In this document: positions 34,980 to 45,849 of the stretch, piece by piece | Position numbering within the stretch: position 1 is the stretch's first letter | Layout of the letters: each line of letters begins with the position of its first letter | NCBI RefSeq assembly: GCF_029867415.1 | Contig: NW_026705390.1 | Location: 310,001 to 374,000, forward strand | Reading direction: 5' to 3' | Source of the DNA: Vicia villosa | Taxonomy: Eukaryota > Streptophyta > Magnoliopsida > Fabales > Fabaceae | Length of the DNA: 64,000 bases | Position numbers and translations under genes: made by a program | The notes under the pieces: model-generated | Database searches by the model: none | Told to the model about the DNA's origin: nothing | The model's input: the letters and a program-made list of their open reading frames with translations, nothing else

Positions 34980-35059
34980 ATGGCGTGCCGATGAGCAGAA
35001 CTGATGTTATTTGCAGTAGAAGGTGGAGGATTCTTCTCTGCTTCGGCTTCAGGGTATAG
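34980..35059 (+). promoter_or_regulatory. Two upstream ATGs overlapping the start of the CTIM-ending gene
   Basis: ATG 34980 opens a four-codon uORF ending in TGA (34992-34994). ATG 34991 lies inside ATGA, opens a second uORF in another frame and runs over the main start to TAG 35057-35059 (22 codons). Both would be met first by a scanning ribosome if the transcript starts upstream, so they may lower translation from ATG 35004. Confidence 0.55.
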
Positions 35060-37570
35060 CAAGGGCCTGAGCCTACTCCTTTTGGGACAGAGGAATGAGG
35101 ATAAACCCATGAGAGTTGCACCCTGGAACCAGTACCAGTTGGTAGACCAAGGATCTGACCCTGAACTCCAGCTGGCTTCCACAAAGAATCGCCTTTCCCG
35201 CGGGTGTGCCTCCTTTGTTTGCTTTGGTCGCACTTCCGCAGGGCTTGATAATCCGTCACCACTTAAAGTGGGCCCTGCCCAACAGCATGATGTTTCGCCG
35301 GGGCTACCGGTTTCTAATGATGAAAAGGATCCCTCTGCTCATGTAGATGATACTAATGATGGTATAAAGGTCACACTTAAAAGTAGCATTAAAAGGCCAC
35401 AAAGTAATAAATCAGTTTCTGTTGAGGATACTAATGAACAAGAAGCATCAGGTGGACATGGAGCATGTACTACTCCTTGTGATCAAACAGAAAGAAGAAG
35501 AGTGCAGTGGACAGATGCTTGTGGTAGCGAGCTTGTTGAAATACGAGAATTTGAGCCCAGGTATTTGAATTTTTATTTTATATACAAGTTGTAATGAAAG
35601 GAATAATTTTTCTCTCTGTACAATTATATAATTTTAGAGGCCTTGTTTACCCGATTATATTGTTAGAACTTAGAACGTTGGAGCTCCTGATACATTATTT
35701 TGTGTGATTGATAGAAGTGCATGAGATTTGCTAGAATGGGCTTCTTCATTTTCCTTTTTTTATTTTTAAATTGCAGATCCTAAGTCTTTGTATTCATTGT
35801 GATGACTGATAAGTGAAACTTTTAGCATTTAGCTTGAGGCTGAGTTGAATTAAATTGGTTTTACTTCTGAGAGATGAAGGGTAAACTGAATTCTAATTAG
35901 AGAACATGCACATAGAGCTTTCCCAAGCTCAAAGTAATTTTATATTTTGTTCATTCCAAATTGTATTGGGTTCAACTGATGCTGGATGATTAAACTGGTA
36001 GATCTTAAATCTAACTTTGTCTTTGCATAGGTATACAAATCTTCTTACAATTTCCCTTTGAAAATTAAAGGCAACGAGATATTTGTTGTGGATTAGTAAT
36101 CCTCTAAAGTTTGAAGCTTTCCTGTCTTGATATATGTTTTCCTAAATCTGAGACTAAAAGCCATTGTTTCTTAAGTGGTCTATCTGTTTTGTATTCTTAG
36201 AAGATGATTTTAGATACATTTGGAATGACTTAATTTATTCTTTCAAATTTGGATTGATTTCTTTTTATTTATTTTGGAATTTTATGATGAAGCAAGGAGT
36301 GGCGCTTCTGTTGCCATGTGCTTTCCTGAAGTTTTTGGTGTCTGTGATTGGAGGTGAATAGCAATATTTGTTTTTGGGAATTTCAACATTTCTTGCATGC
36401 TTTTACATGATGTTTGATTAGTGGGTATTGTAACGTGGTTTCTTGGAACTAGGACAGTTTTGTTATTTTGATTTTATTTCTCAATATGTTTGTTTTTTGT
36501 TTTTGACCTATTATTACTAAAAAAAAGGGGGGGGGGGGTCTTACCCTCTATTACTGTTCCTATTCCATTATGATCGAATTTGTTTTGTTGTCCTCAAGAA
36601 ATGTTTAAACAAAAAAGATTCATAAATTTTCCCCTTTTTCTTGCTTTCTTTCTGTGAATGTTATTACTTAATTTCTGCTATTTTTTATTTTACTTTATTG
36701 ATCTGTCCAGACTTGATGTCATTATCAACTATACCCGACTGGCCGACTTTCTACTTAGAATTTTCTGTGTTATGACTATGCACATAATGTATATTATAGT
36801 TCAATACCATATGCATTTTGGCCATTTCTTTAGCGTATAAACCTATATTACCTCTATGATCTTCTGTGGTTTTATCTACTTTTTGTGTATGGAGAGTTTG
36901 ATCAATTGAGTAAGTTCAGCAATATTCTTTGCTGTATCTTTAGGATAATCAAGACGGATTTAATTTTAGTATGATTTGATTTGTGTTTATTGTAGTAGTT
37001 TTCCTGATTATTTGGACAACAACTATTGTAATTTCTTCTATGTAAACAGTCCTAGATTAGAGTAATAAACATCAAAGTATTTTTCCTGATTACTTTCTAC
37101 ACGGTATTATCTTAGCCTTTCTAAGATTTGTTAGACCACTCGTTATTAGGCCACTCTGGTCACGCCCGAGATGTCTAGTCCTAGGAGTGAGAGGGTCTGA
37201 TAGAAGTCCCACATTTGATGAGATATAACTTTGAAAATTGTTTACAATTGGGAGCCATCTGTTTCAAGTATATCACAAATTAGGCCTTTATTGCATTAAA
37301 TGCGTTTGTTAATGACCTGTCCTATGCCTTGATAGATTGACAACCATTGGTTTGTGTATAATGTTATACATGTTAATATATGAGTTGGTTGTGGTAAAAT
37401 TTCTGACATTATTTATCATTTTTTCCTTTTTATATTTATGTTTTATTATCTGCCTGTAATTGATTGATTCCTTACAATGAAATTTGTCATTCAACTGCAG
37501 TGAAGTGGATGGATCAGATGATGAATATGATCATGGAAATGACAGAACTTGTTCCTGTACGATAATGTAA
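35004..37570 (+). CDS. Conserved plant protein of unknown function with C-terminal CTIM
   Basis: I recognise this as a plant-conserved protein but cannot name it. Exons are 35004-35560 and 37501-37570 (intron CCCAG/GTATTT to ACTGCAG/TGAAG, phase 2), giving 208 aa. It starts MLFAVEGGGFFSASASGYSK. The N-terminal part (SRGCASFVCFGRTSAGLDNP, about 69-88) is the most family-like. A Ser/Lys-rich low-complexity middle follows, then ERRRVQWTDACGSELVEIRE near 165-184 and an acidic tail. The last residues, CSCTIM, fit a CaaX box, so farnesylation and membrane attachment are plausible (inference; the extra Cys could be acylated). No enzyme motif or transmembrane helix is seen. The upstream frame has a stop at 34992-34994, so ATG 35004 is the first in-frame Met. 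The intron is 1940 bp. Confidence 0.85.
36523..36539. repeat. A-run followed by G12 in the intron
   Basis: A stretch of A residues switches to a 12-base G run within the intron of the CTIM-ending gene. It is purine-only on the plus strand and likely length-variable. Confidence 0.8.
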
Positions 37571-38768
37571 ATTGAAGTTTCATTAAGATTATTGGGTCAT
37601 TCGTAGGGATGTTCACTGCTGCTAACACAATCTATCACTCAGTTAAAGGCAAAAGGAGTGAAGAATTTTTGGTCCTTTGAAGATATATACACACCAACAA
37701 CATCTTGCTTGAGTGATTGTTTGTTTGTGTCTCTTCTACCATTACTTGCCGCGGCTTCAAGTTTTGTTCCTAATACCTCTCATCAATTTGTTGTATAATT
37801 CTTGTGTGAATTCTTTGCTTTGATTCATCATTTTTATGCTACTTCATGTTCTTATTTATAAGGATCAACAATTTTTTAGTTCTATGCTCTGTCTTATGGA
37901 AAGATCATACAAATATAAGCTTTTGTAAAGTATCAGTTTGACTGTTGTTGACAAACTTGTGATAAGGATTTTTTTTTGAGCCATTGCTTTATAGGCTGTT
38001 GTGAGATTGTGTTGGATTATTAAGTGTAGGAAGAAAAGTGAGGGTTCATTCATAGTTTCTAAAGGATCGACTAGATTTCTTGAAATTTGTGGTTTGGAGA
38101 ATACCAGTTGTGTCGAATATTTCTTGATTGATTTGATACCTGTGTTCTAGATAAAAGCAAAGCTGAGAATAAAATTGCTGAGCCGATTGATTCTCTTGTA
38201 TGTGGTGCATTCTCTCTCATATTTCAGTCTCTTATATTTCAAATTCGGTTCAAGTTGCACAAGGAAGGTTGTTGGTCACGTTCTTCTGTTCTTTTATTGA
38301 TTGGGATCAAAGTGAACCAATAAACTGATTGTGTTCAACCATACTATAAGATTATATGGATAATGGAAAAAAAATGATAATTATCAAAGAATGATGGAAA
38401 GGTTCCTTGTAATGATCTTTCAATTTTCTTTTTGCTCTTCACAAACTACAACGGGTAACAATTTGTTTGTTTGCTGTACCCAAAAACCCTAGATGGATGT
38501 GTAATCTAAGAGGTTAGATGGTGGAGACGACCATGTAGTTACATCGGGTGACTTTTGGAAGCCCGTGATGCATGACTAAGTTTGGGGCATGATTGATTAG
38601 ATTAGTAATCTTAAAAAGTAGTAAGTGAGATTACACTAGTAATTTCAAAAATAGTGAACCATATGCATGAAATTATAACTCAATCTTTTTGGTTAAAAAA
38701 TTAAATATTCTCAAGGCTATCTGATTCTATGATGGTTCTTAAATGACTATGTTACAGCAGAGGAGTAA
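37571..38768 (+). other. 3' untranslated/downstream region, no gene
   Basis: The 3' UTR of the CTIM-ending gene probably extends for a few hundred bases. AATAAA-like words occur but no site is decisive. No further coding sequence is seen before the LINE relic. Confidence 0.45.
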
Positions 38769-38920
38769 TACCATGATAACCGAGAAAAAGTTCTCCTAAT
38801 AGCAGATCGTTAGTACCATCATGGCATCATTGTAGGAGAAAACCCGAATACCATGATAACTTAGAAAAAGTTCCGCAAAAAACACGACATCAGTGACATC
38901 ATTGTAGGAGAAACCCCGAA
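38769..38920. repeat. Tandem duplication, unit about 78 bp
   Basis: ataccatgataaccgagaaa...catcattgtaggagaaaacccg is repeated once with differences (ataccatgataacttagaaa...catcattgtaggagaaaccccg). It lies at the end of the LINE RNase H relic. Confidence 0.75.
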
Positions 38921-39490
38921 GCCAACTCTTCTTGGATAAAACCATCAACAACAATCCTTCTACCAGAGTTGCAGCTATCATCAACATTAAATTTCACAAG
39001 ACTTGGTTGTGGAGGTTTTCAAAACACCACATTCCTGACCTTGTCATTTGTTCCCTTTCCAAGCAAATAATGATCTGTATCCTCTTACAAGTATGAATGT
39101 ATCTAAGCACATAATGCTTCTTTCATTATTTTTTATCCAAAATTCTTAGATTTCTCCATCTCCATATCTTCACAAAGCTGCAAGAAAATCTTGAAAAAGC
39201 TAGGAATGAAGATTTTCTTTTATCTAATCTGTAGGTGTGGATACTGAAAAGAATTATCAAATGTATCTGATAGAGATAGTTTTTCAAATGTCACGAGCTA
39301 AGTGACAATCCTTTAAGCAATGAAGCACATCTTCATTAGTTAAAGTGAAACTGCCATAGAAAGTACTAGTAGCGATATTGTACTTTTTTAACATTAGTGA
39401 TATGGAGTACTTCATAGGGACAGAGCAAAATAGAATGTTGAGTCTTTGTAGGCATCTTTATTCTCCAAACCCATTTCCAATTCTTTATTG
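38810..39490 (-). pseudogene. LINE (non-LTR) zf-RVT/RNase H relic
   Basis: The minus strand shows EDVLHCLKDCHLARDI, the Cys/His block downstream of plant LINE reverse transcriptase, and further on LVKFNVDDSCNSGRRIVVDG, which resembles the start of the RNase H-like domain (VKxNxDGS). Many stops interrupt the reading and the RT itself is missing. It may belong to a broken host RNase H-like gene, but a LINE is more likely. Confidence 0.6.
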
Positions 39491-39739
39491 CTTTTCAAGT
39501 TCTATTGCGAGCCAATAAGTAATTGTAATCGGGTTTACAATAAAGGCATTGATGAGCTAAAGGAGCAAGCAGAACGGAAAGAACGTAAGTTCCCAACTCG
39601 TAGAAAGAAAGTAAATCAATGGTCCGAGAGAAGCCTAATCCAAGAATGCTGAATCCTGGACGGGAGAAGCTGCTAACAAGAGGTTAGCTGCACCTTTCAT
39701 GTATCTCCTCATTATAAATAACAGAATACATGAACACAA
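39491..39739. other. Unassigned sequence before the copia relic
   Basis: No domain is readable. It could be upstream LINE sequence or a flanking repeat. Confidence 0.3.
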
Positions 39740-41240
39740 AAATAATACTAATGGTTGAGATTGTAATCCTTTATGTCGAAGCAACATATTAGAGGTTGTT
39801 TGACACAAGATTTCAACTTAGACTAAAATAAGTATTTTGGATTTTAGTAATTTTGGACTTTGCTTAAGAAAGAAAACAACCTAAAACTATAAATAGAGTG
39901 AGTAACCTTTATTATTGTAACAGTTGAGAATTTGCAGTTGCAAAGTGAATGAAATTTCAGTTTGAAAGCAGAGAGAAACTCCGTAGAAAATATTCTTCTT
40001 TTGTTCAAACCTTAATTTCTCTATTTTCCAATTTCATCTTTTTCTTTCTTCCTTCTTTCATTGTCATTGTGTAGCAATAACAATCTTGTTCATCAAGATT
40101 GATTGAAATTCTCCACAAGTTTTGGTGGATTTCCAACATCTGATATCTAAAGCACTGACTGAGCAATTCTTGGAAGAAAATCACGATGGTGATGAATTGT
40201 CCAAACAGACACTTTCCGGCGAGTCTTCCGATTCTGAAAGTTGACAACTATGAAAATTGGTGGAAGTAGATGAAAGTTGTTTTCTGTTATTAAGATCTTT
40301 GGAATCTTGTGAAGAAAAGAGTAACACCGCTGGCAGAAAACACTACGGGTGAAAAAAATGTTGCACACAAAAAATTGAAGAAGAAGAGTTATAGAGCTCT
40401 CTTTATAATTCATCAATGAGTGAATCCAGATAATTTCGAAAAAGTGAGTGATGTAGAATCTGCAAAATAAGCATGGAAAATTCTAGAAAAGTCGTTTGGA
40501 GACGCAGAAAAGGTGAAAGAGGTGAGGTTACAAACTCAAAAAAGAATATATGAATTGCTTCAAATGGAAGAAAGTGAAAGCATAGCTAATTTCTTCACCA
40601 GGGTTATGGAACTGGTAAATCAAATCAAGGTATGTGGAAAAGTGTTGACATCAAGATCAGTTGTTGCAAAGATCTTGAGATCACTGGTTCCAAAGTTCGA
40701 CCACGTGGTAGTTGCCATAGAAGAGTCGAAAGACTTGTCAACATTGACAAATAAAGAGCTTCAAGGGACACTTGAATCTCATGAATAAAGAATGACTGAA
40801 AGAGTTGTAAGAAAGTCGAAGAGTGACGTGGCTCTGCAGGCTTAATCAACAAAAGAAAAGAAAGACAAAGGAAGTTGGAATGATAATAAAGGTAGAGAAG
40901 GCTACAATAATTCGATTGGTCGAAATGAGCAAGAAGGAAGCTGGTCGAATCAGAGAAAACCCTCATACCAAAGCAACCAAAGAGGTGGTGTTGCAAACTG
41001 AGGAAGAGGTGGTGGTCGAAAACCTGACAAAAGTCACATTCAGAGTTTCAATTGTCAGAAATATGGTCACTATTCTAATGATTGTCTATAAAAACAAAAG
41101 AATCAATAAAATGATGCAAAGTTTGCAAAGCACGAAGAAGAAGAAGAGATGATGCTGATGGTCACAACAAGAGATGAAGAAAAATTCAAAGACCAATGGT
41201 ACTTGGATTCAGGATGCTCATCACATATATTTAATGTCAT
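39740..41240 (+). mobile_element. Ty1/copia 5' fragment: LTR part, PBS-like site, gag, protease start
   Basis: An LTR-like stretch with TATA ctataaatagag (about 39887) ends near ttccaaca at about 40139, followed by ctgatatctaaagcac, a decayed initiator-tRNA-Met-type PBS. Then come gag blocks in shifting frames: EVRLQTQKRIYELLQMEESE, LRSLVPKFDHVVVAIEESKD, a zinc-knuckle relic FNCQKYGHYSNDC lacking one Cys, and the protease motif QWYLDSGCSSHI with DSG. Several stops are present (for example after TLESHE at 40788). The sequence ends abruptly at about 41240, with no integrase or RT. It is a truncated, dead element. Confidence 0.8.
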
Positions 41241-42170
41241 TTATCTTTACTTTCTTATATTTTCATTTTTGTTTAATGTCATTTATTTCATTTTACATAC
41301 TTGTCATTTACTAAAGTTTTTTTCAATTAAGTTTTGCGTTTATGTTGTCTTTGTACAAACAGTTTCTTTTAATTCACACACTACTTTCCACACAAGATCT
41401 CTACACGAATCGCTCCCGAGATTTTTTGAGTTAATCTTATAAACACAATAAACTCGTGATTGTTTATAAAAAAACACCGATAAATACATATATTTAAAAT
41501 TAGAGTAACAATAGAGAATAATGTTAAAATCAATAAAGAAAGAATAAAAGAATATGGAGTGAAAACGACAGAGAAAAAACAATGAAAAAATTGCACTAAG
41601 AGATTCATAGTTTTTTTTAATATAATATTCAATTTTTTTCTATTTATGCATTTAAAACACATTTATTTTATTTTTAATTATAATAAATTGTAAAGGATAA
41701 AAATAAATTTTAGTTAAAAGAATAAAAAAAGAACTAGTTAAAAGTCATAAGCTCATATTAGTTCAAGTAACTTAAAAAAAAAGCCATAAGTTAGAAAAAA
41801 ATATCTAGAAACTCATGCCAAAATATAGTCATCAAACATAATTTTTTCTATTGATATCAAATAAAGTTAAATTTACTGTACTATCTATTTTTCATAATTG
41901 TATAATTATCCAAACCTCTTTAAAAATATCCAAGGGAGAATATATTTTCATAAGTCAAAGAATAGCCAAAATCCAATGGTTGATATTGTACCTCAAATCT
42001 CCACTCCATTTAACTCAAACCACTTTTCAATGGAAACTTGGACATACCTTGTCCACACACACTTATCCATTGATTTTGATAACACCATGTTCATAAGAAC
42101 AGAAAATAGAGATAAATAACACAACAAATAAATTTCAAAAATTTTTTAGTATCATCAATCCCCTCAAAAA
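41241..42170 (+). promoter_or_regulatory. Upstream region of OHP2
   Basis: AT-rich DNA with no gene. The last about 250 bp before the ATG (from about 41900) probably contain promoter and 5' UTR (ccaatggttga at about 41975; CT-rich ctcaaatctccactcc). No unambiguous TATA box. Confidence 0.4.
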
Positions 42171-43959
42171 ATGTCTGTAACATCTTCAATTCCATGCATC
42201 AAAATCCCAACAACTTCTTCATCATGTGCATCTTCATCAACCTCATCTTATTCTTTTAGATTCTCTTCTCTCAAACCCTATGCTGTTACTGTAAGAAACT
42301 CTCAGAGTGAAGGTCCTTTGAGAAGACCAATGGCTCCTTCTGTGAAAGAACCATCTAATCTTCCTCAACCCTTGAAACCCTCACCTCCTTCTCAGTCTCC
42401 ACCACAACCTCAGAAACCAAGTTCTCTTGTTGTTGGGGATGATAGAAGTGTTGTTACATTAGAGTTTCAGAGACAAAAGGCTAAGGAATTGCAGGAGTAT
42501 TTCAAATTGAAGAAGCTTGAACAAGCGGCAGATCAAGGTCCCTTTTTTGGATGGATTGCCAAAAATGAGATTAGCAATGGAAGGTAAATTTTTTCAATTT
42601 TTTAAACCTTATAAGATGCCCATAAGCTGTTTGTGAAAATAGTTTGACTTTTTTGTTTTGTTTTTTGTTATAGAATGATACAAATAGTTTATACATAAGC
42701 AATTGTACGATAAGTGCTTATGTTATCAGAGTTTAATTAAGGTGTTTATCTGGTTATGAGTTAATTTTGAGTTTCTGCTGGGATGTGCTGTTCATCTAAA
42801 TATTGATTGAAATGATCTTTAACATCCGTATAAGTTGTTTTGTGGCAATAGTCTAGCAAATTTTGAGGGATGTTAATTCCAAATTTATTACTTTTTTTGC
42901 ATCCTTTTAGACTAATGTGATCACCTCTGTTCGTCGGTAGTTATGACAGAGATGAATGAAAATCGAAACGATTATGATGAGAATAACTCACTTAAGTTGG
43001 TGCTTATTAATTAATGAGAGTTTAGTTCTAGAATTGTTGCAACCAGTGTAGGACTAGATTGTAATGTGAGTAATAAAGTGCGAACTACTTGAATTTGCTG
43101 ACATGTTCCTCATTTCTTCTCTAGCACAAGGGATGCCTGATGAAGTTATATAGAGGAAAAACCACCTAACATATCATGAGCCATCATTTCCACAAGCTTA
43201 AGCAATTAAAAGATGAATGGTGTTTATATATTAATAGTACACTTCGGCCACAGCTTTTGTTTCATGGTGTGGCTCAGCTACCTTGTGGAAGAAATTTCAC
43301 ATGCATGTCCTTTAAAAAGTTTTACATTACTTGGACATCAAGACTAAGTTTAGTTTATAATCACCACACTTCCTCTACTCCCAAGGCGTCTTTTACCAAA
43401 TGACAAACCTCACGAGTGTTTACACAAGGCCCATAGCGAACAATACATCTGAAAAGCGGTGCAGCTGATCTTCGTCTCTAATATTGATGTTGATCAAGTG
43501 ATTAAGTATCCAAAATACCTTGGAAAGCATAGCTTTTGCAGCACCCTTTTCTCCTTCAGTCATTATTTATACTTAATATTGATGTTGATTATGTGACAAA
43601 GTAACCAAAGCACCTTGGAAAGTATAGATTTTGCAGCATTGTTTTCTCCTTCAATGGTTATAATTATACAGCTGTTGACTATGTGATATTCCAAGGCTAA
43701 TTTCATCTCAAAGAAGCTTTTTTTAGATGCTTGTGTTTACAGCTGTTGACTAATGATTTGTATTCTTTTTGAAATGATTATCTATAATCTTTTGTGGACT
43801 ATCTGTATTTATAATTAATCTGGAATTGATTCATGTTTCTTCAGGTGGGCAATGTTTGGTTTTTCTGTTGGATTGCTAACCGAATTTGCGACGGGCTCAG
43901 ACTTTGTTGATCAAGTGAAGATCCTTCTCTCCAATTTTGGGATATTAGATTTGGATTGA
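42171..43959 (+). CDS. OHP2: One-helix protein 2, chloroplast LHC-like (HLIP family)
   Basis: Two exons, 42171-42583 and 43845-43959, with an intron of 1261 bp (AAG/GTAAAT, TTCAG/GTGGGC) that splits an Arg codon. The product is 175 aa. OHP2 is a thylakoid protein with a single LHC-type chlorophyll-binding helix. In Arabidopsis it works with OHP1 and HCF244 in delivering pigments to the photosystem II core during assembly. Residues 1 to about 45 are Ser/Thr-rich, as in a chloroplast transit peptide (MSVTSSIPCIKIPTTSSSCA). A Pro/Gln-rich linker follows, then LEFQRQKAKELQEYFKLKKL, and the helix with the chlorophyll-binding motif EISNGRWAMFGFSVGLLTE formed across the splice junction. The C-terminus (QVKILLSNFGILDLD) is highly characteristic. 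Length and exon split fit the family, and the gene looks functional. Confidence 0.95.
43481..43665. repeat. Direct repeat inside the OHP2 intron
   Basis: attgatgttgatcaagtgat...aaagcatagcttttgcagca (about 43484) recurs as attgatgttgattatgtgac...aaagtatagattttgcagca (about 43578), period about 94 bp, diverged. Confidence 0.75.
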
Positions 43960-45080
43960 ATATAGTAACTTTATATAAAATACATTGTCAATAGTTTATT
44001 GTTGCTTTTGAATGTCAACAACGTTTATCAAATTGTTTCATCTTCATATATAGCAAGCAAGCTTGCTTTATTATGAAGTTAAATAACAATAATGTGATTA
44101 ACCTTTTCGATTATGCACATTTCTTGCTTTATATATGGCAAAAGTGTGAGCTACACACTGTTATAACAATCTCAAGTTAACTTAACAAAAAATTATGATG
44201 GTTAGAATAGTAATACAATGCTCATCTCAAGAACAGATAACTAATAAACTATTAGTGTGAAACATGTGGCATGTATATGGAAATCTAAAGTGGCTATTTA
44301 CATTTTGATTTGGAGTTGTTTATGTTTCTATACTACAAAGGGCTTGGTGGAATAGGATATGGATTCTTTACATTTATGCTAACGTTTAGAATAAATATCC
44401 TATTAACTTTAACAACCAATATGGAGTTTTTTGATTTGAACTTGTGAACCGAGTTGGATTTAGATAAGTGGCTCTAAAGAGAGACATATAGGTTGGGAAA
44501 GTTATAAGCTGGAACCGACATGAATGCTATCAGCAAATACTAGATGATCAAGTCAGTAAGTAAATGATTGAGAGGTTTTGAGATAGAAATACAACAATTA
44601 TGGGAAGACTGGAGTAATGAGGGACATTATGAGCATCAAAGACCTCCGCAATTAAGTATGTGTTGAGATGGATATGATTCAAACAATGGTTCCTTATGGT
44701 TTGAGATGAGAGGAGGAATTATGGAATTGTAGGAAATTCAAAGAGAATTACCCTATAGACCAGGGTGAAACGACGGATTTTTAAGTCATGGAGAATCTGA
44801 GAAGGATTTGACCACAGTGAGGTAATGATTTGTTGGACAGTGGAGGATCTCAGTATGATTTTCATGGAATTCAAAGTTAGACGAGGAGTCTTTGAGTAAT
44901 GAACAATCCAAGGAGGACTTTCGTGGTGGCCAAGCTAAAATGAAGAGTCCTTAGGCCATGTATAATCCAGGTCACTTTGAGGATGATTGTGGTAGATAAC
45001 TTCATTGTGTTTTATGGTGTGTATGCATCTTGTTCATGGCGGGGTCTATAAACTCAAATGACTTTCGAACTTGACGAAGT
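43960..45080. other. OHP2 3' region and intergenic DNA, no gene
   Basis: The 3' UTR probably runs for 100-200 bp. From about 44400 to 45060 the sequence is moderately GC-balanced with repeated ggagtcttt/gaggattt words and no domain. It is likely old repeat DNA. Confidence 0.4.
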
Positions 45081-45360
45081 GTGTGTTTGGTTCTGTGGTG
45101 AAAATAATTAATTTTGAATTAAATTATTCTAGTTAAACGGTTATGTTTGGATAAATTTATTTATAAGTGATTTAAACAATTACTTTCAATGTAAAAATCA
45201 TGTTTAAACTCAAAAGCTACAAATTCTAGCTTTAGTAGAATCAATTTTGGAGGCAGAATCGATTCTACTTTAGAAGAATCAAACCCCTTAAAATCATTTC
45301 AAAATCAATTCTACACATCTAGAATTTCTTTTTCCTCTTCAAAAGGCTAAACCAAACATA
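45081..45360. mobile_element. MITE, family 1, copy 3
   Basis: About 280 bp, from gtgtgtttggttctg to aaaggctaaaccaaacata, which form an inverted terminal repeat. It shares the interior words aaaactcaaaagctacaaattctagctt and tctactttagaaga with the copies at 33951 and 34241. Confidence 0.75.
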
Positions 45361-45455
45361 TACAAAAGGGTTTTAAGGGTTTCTACACATCTAGAATTTC
45401 TTTTTCCTCTTCAAAAGGCTAAACCAAACATATACAAAAGGGTTTTAAGGGTTTC
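45311..45455. repeat. Perfect 72-bp tandem duplication over the MITE end
   Basis: ctacacatctagaatttctt...ttttaagggttt at 45311-45382 is repeated without visible change at 45383-45454. The duplication includes the right terminus of MITE copy 3 plus flank. Confidence 0.92.
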
Positions 45456-45849
45456 AAACGTTTGGTTTCTTTTTGCCACGAGACATAAATATTTGGGTTA
45501 TATTTGTTTTTTAGGTCATTGTGAATAGTTGGATCAAAAAATATCTTTTTTTTCCTATCCATTCATTAATTCAATATATAAATATGCCTATTTCTACTTT
45601 TAAGGGACTTCTTCACTTCATTTCTTAGATTCTCTGCATTATGCTTTTCTCTAAGAGAGCCATACAATTTGTCCTTGAGAGAGAGATAGTGTCATACTAT
45701 TTGTGCTTGAGGAAATTTGACACTCACCTAACTTAGCTAAGACTCTAGGCCAAATCCGTTGAACAAGAACCCACTAGATCAATGAATATGAGATCAAGGA
45801 AAATCCGTTAATCGAGCAATCCTCTGGTTAACAGATGAAACAAGATTTA
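45456..45849. other. Intergenic, no feature
   Basis: No gene or repeat boundary is recognisable. Confidence 0.4.

Noticed and set aside
34961..35262. Two antisense frames (90 and 94 codons) over the CTIM-ending gene exon
   Set aside because: Shadows of a well-supported plus-strand exon.
37129..37310. Possible small solo LTR/TRIM (tgttagaccactcg...aagtcccacatttgatgagat) in an intron
   Set aside because: The agtcccacatt phrase is LTR-like, but I could not find a right end or target duplication.
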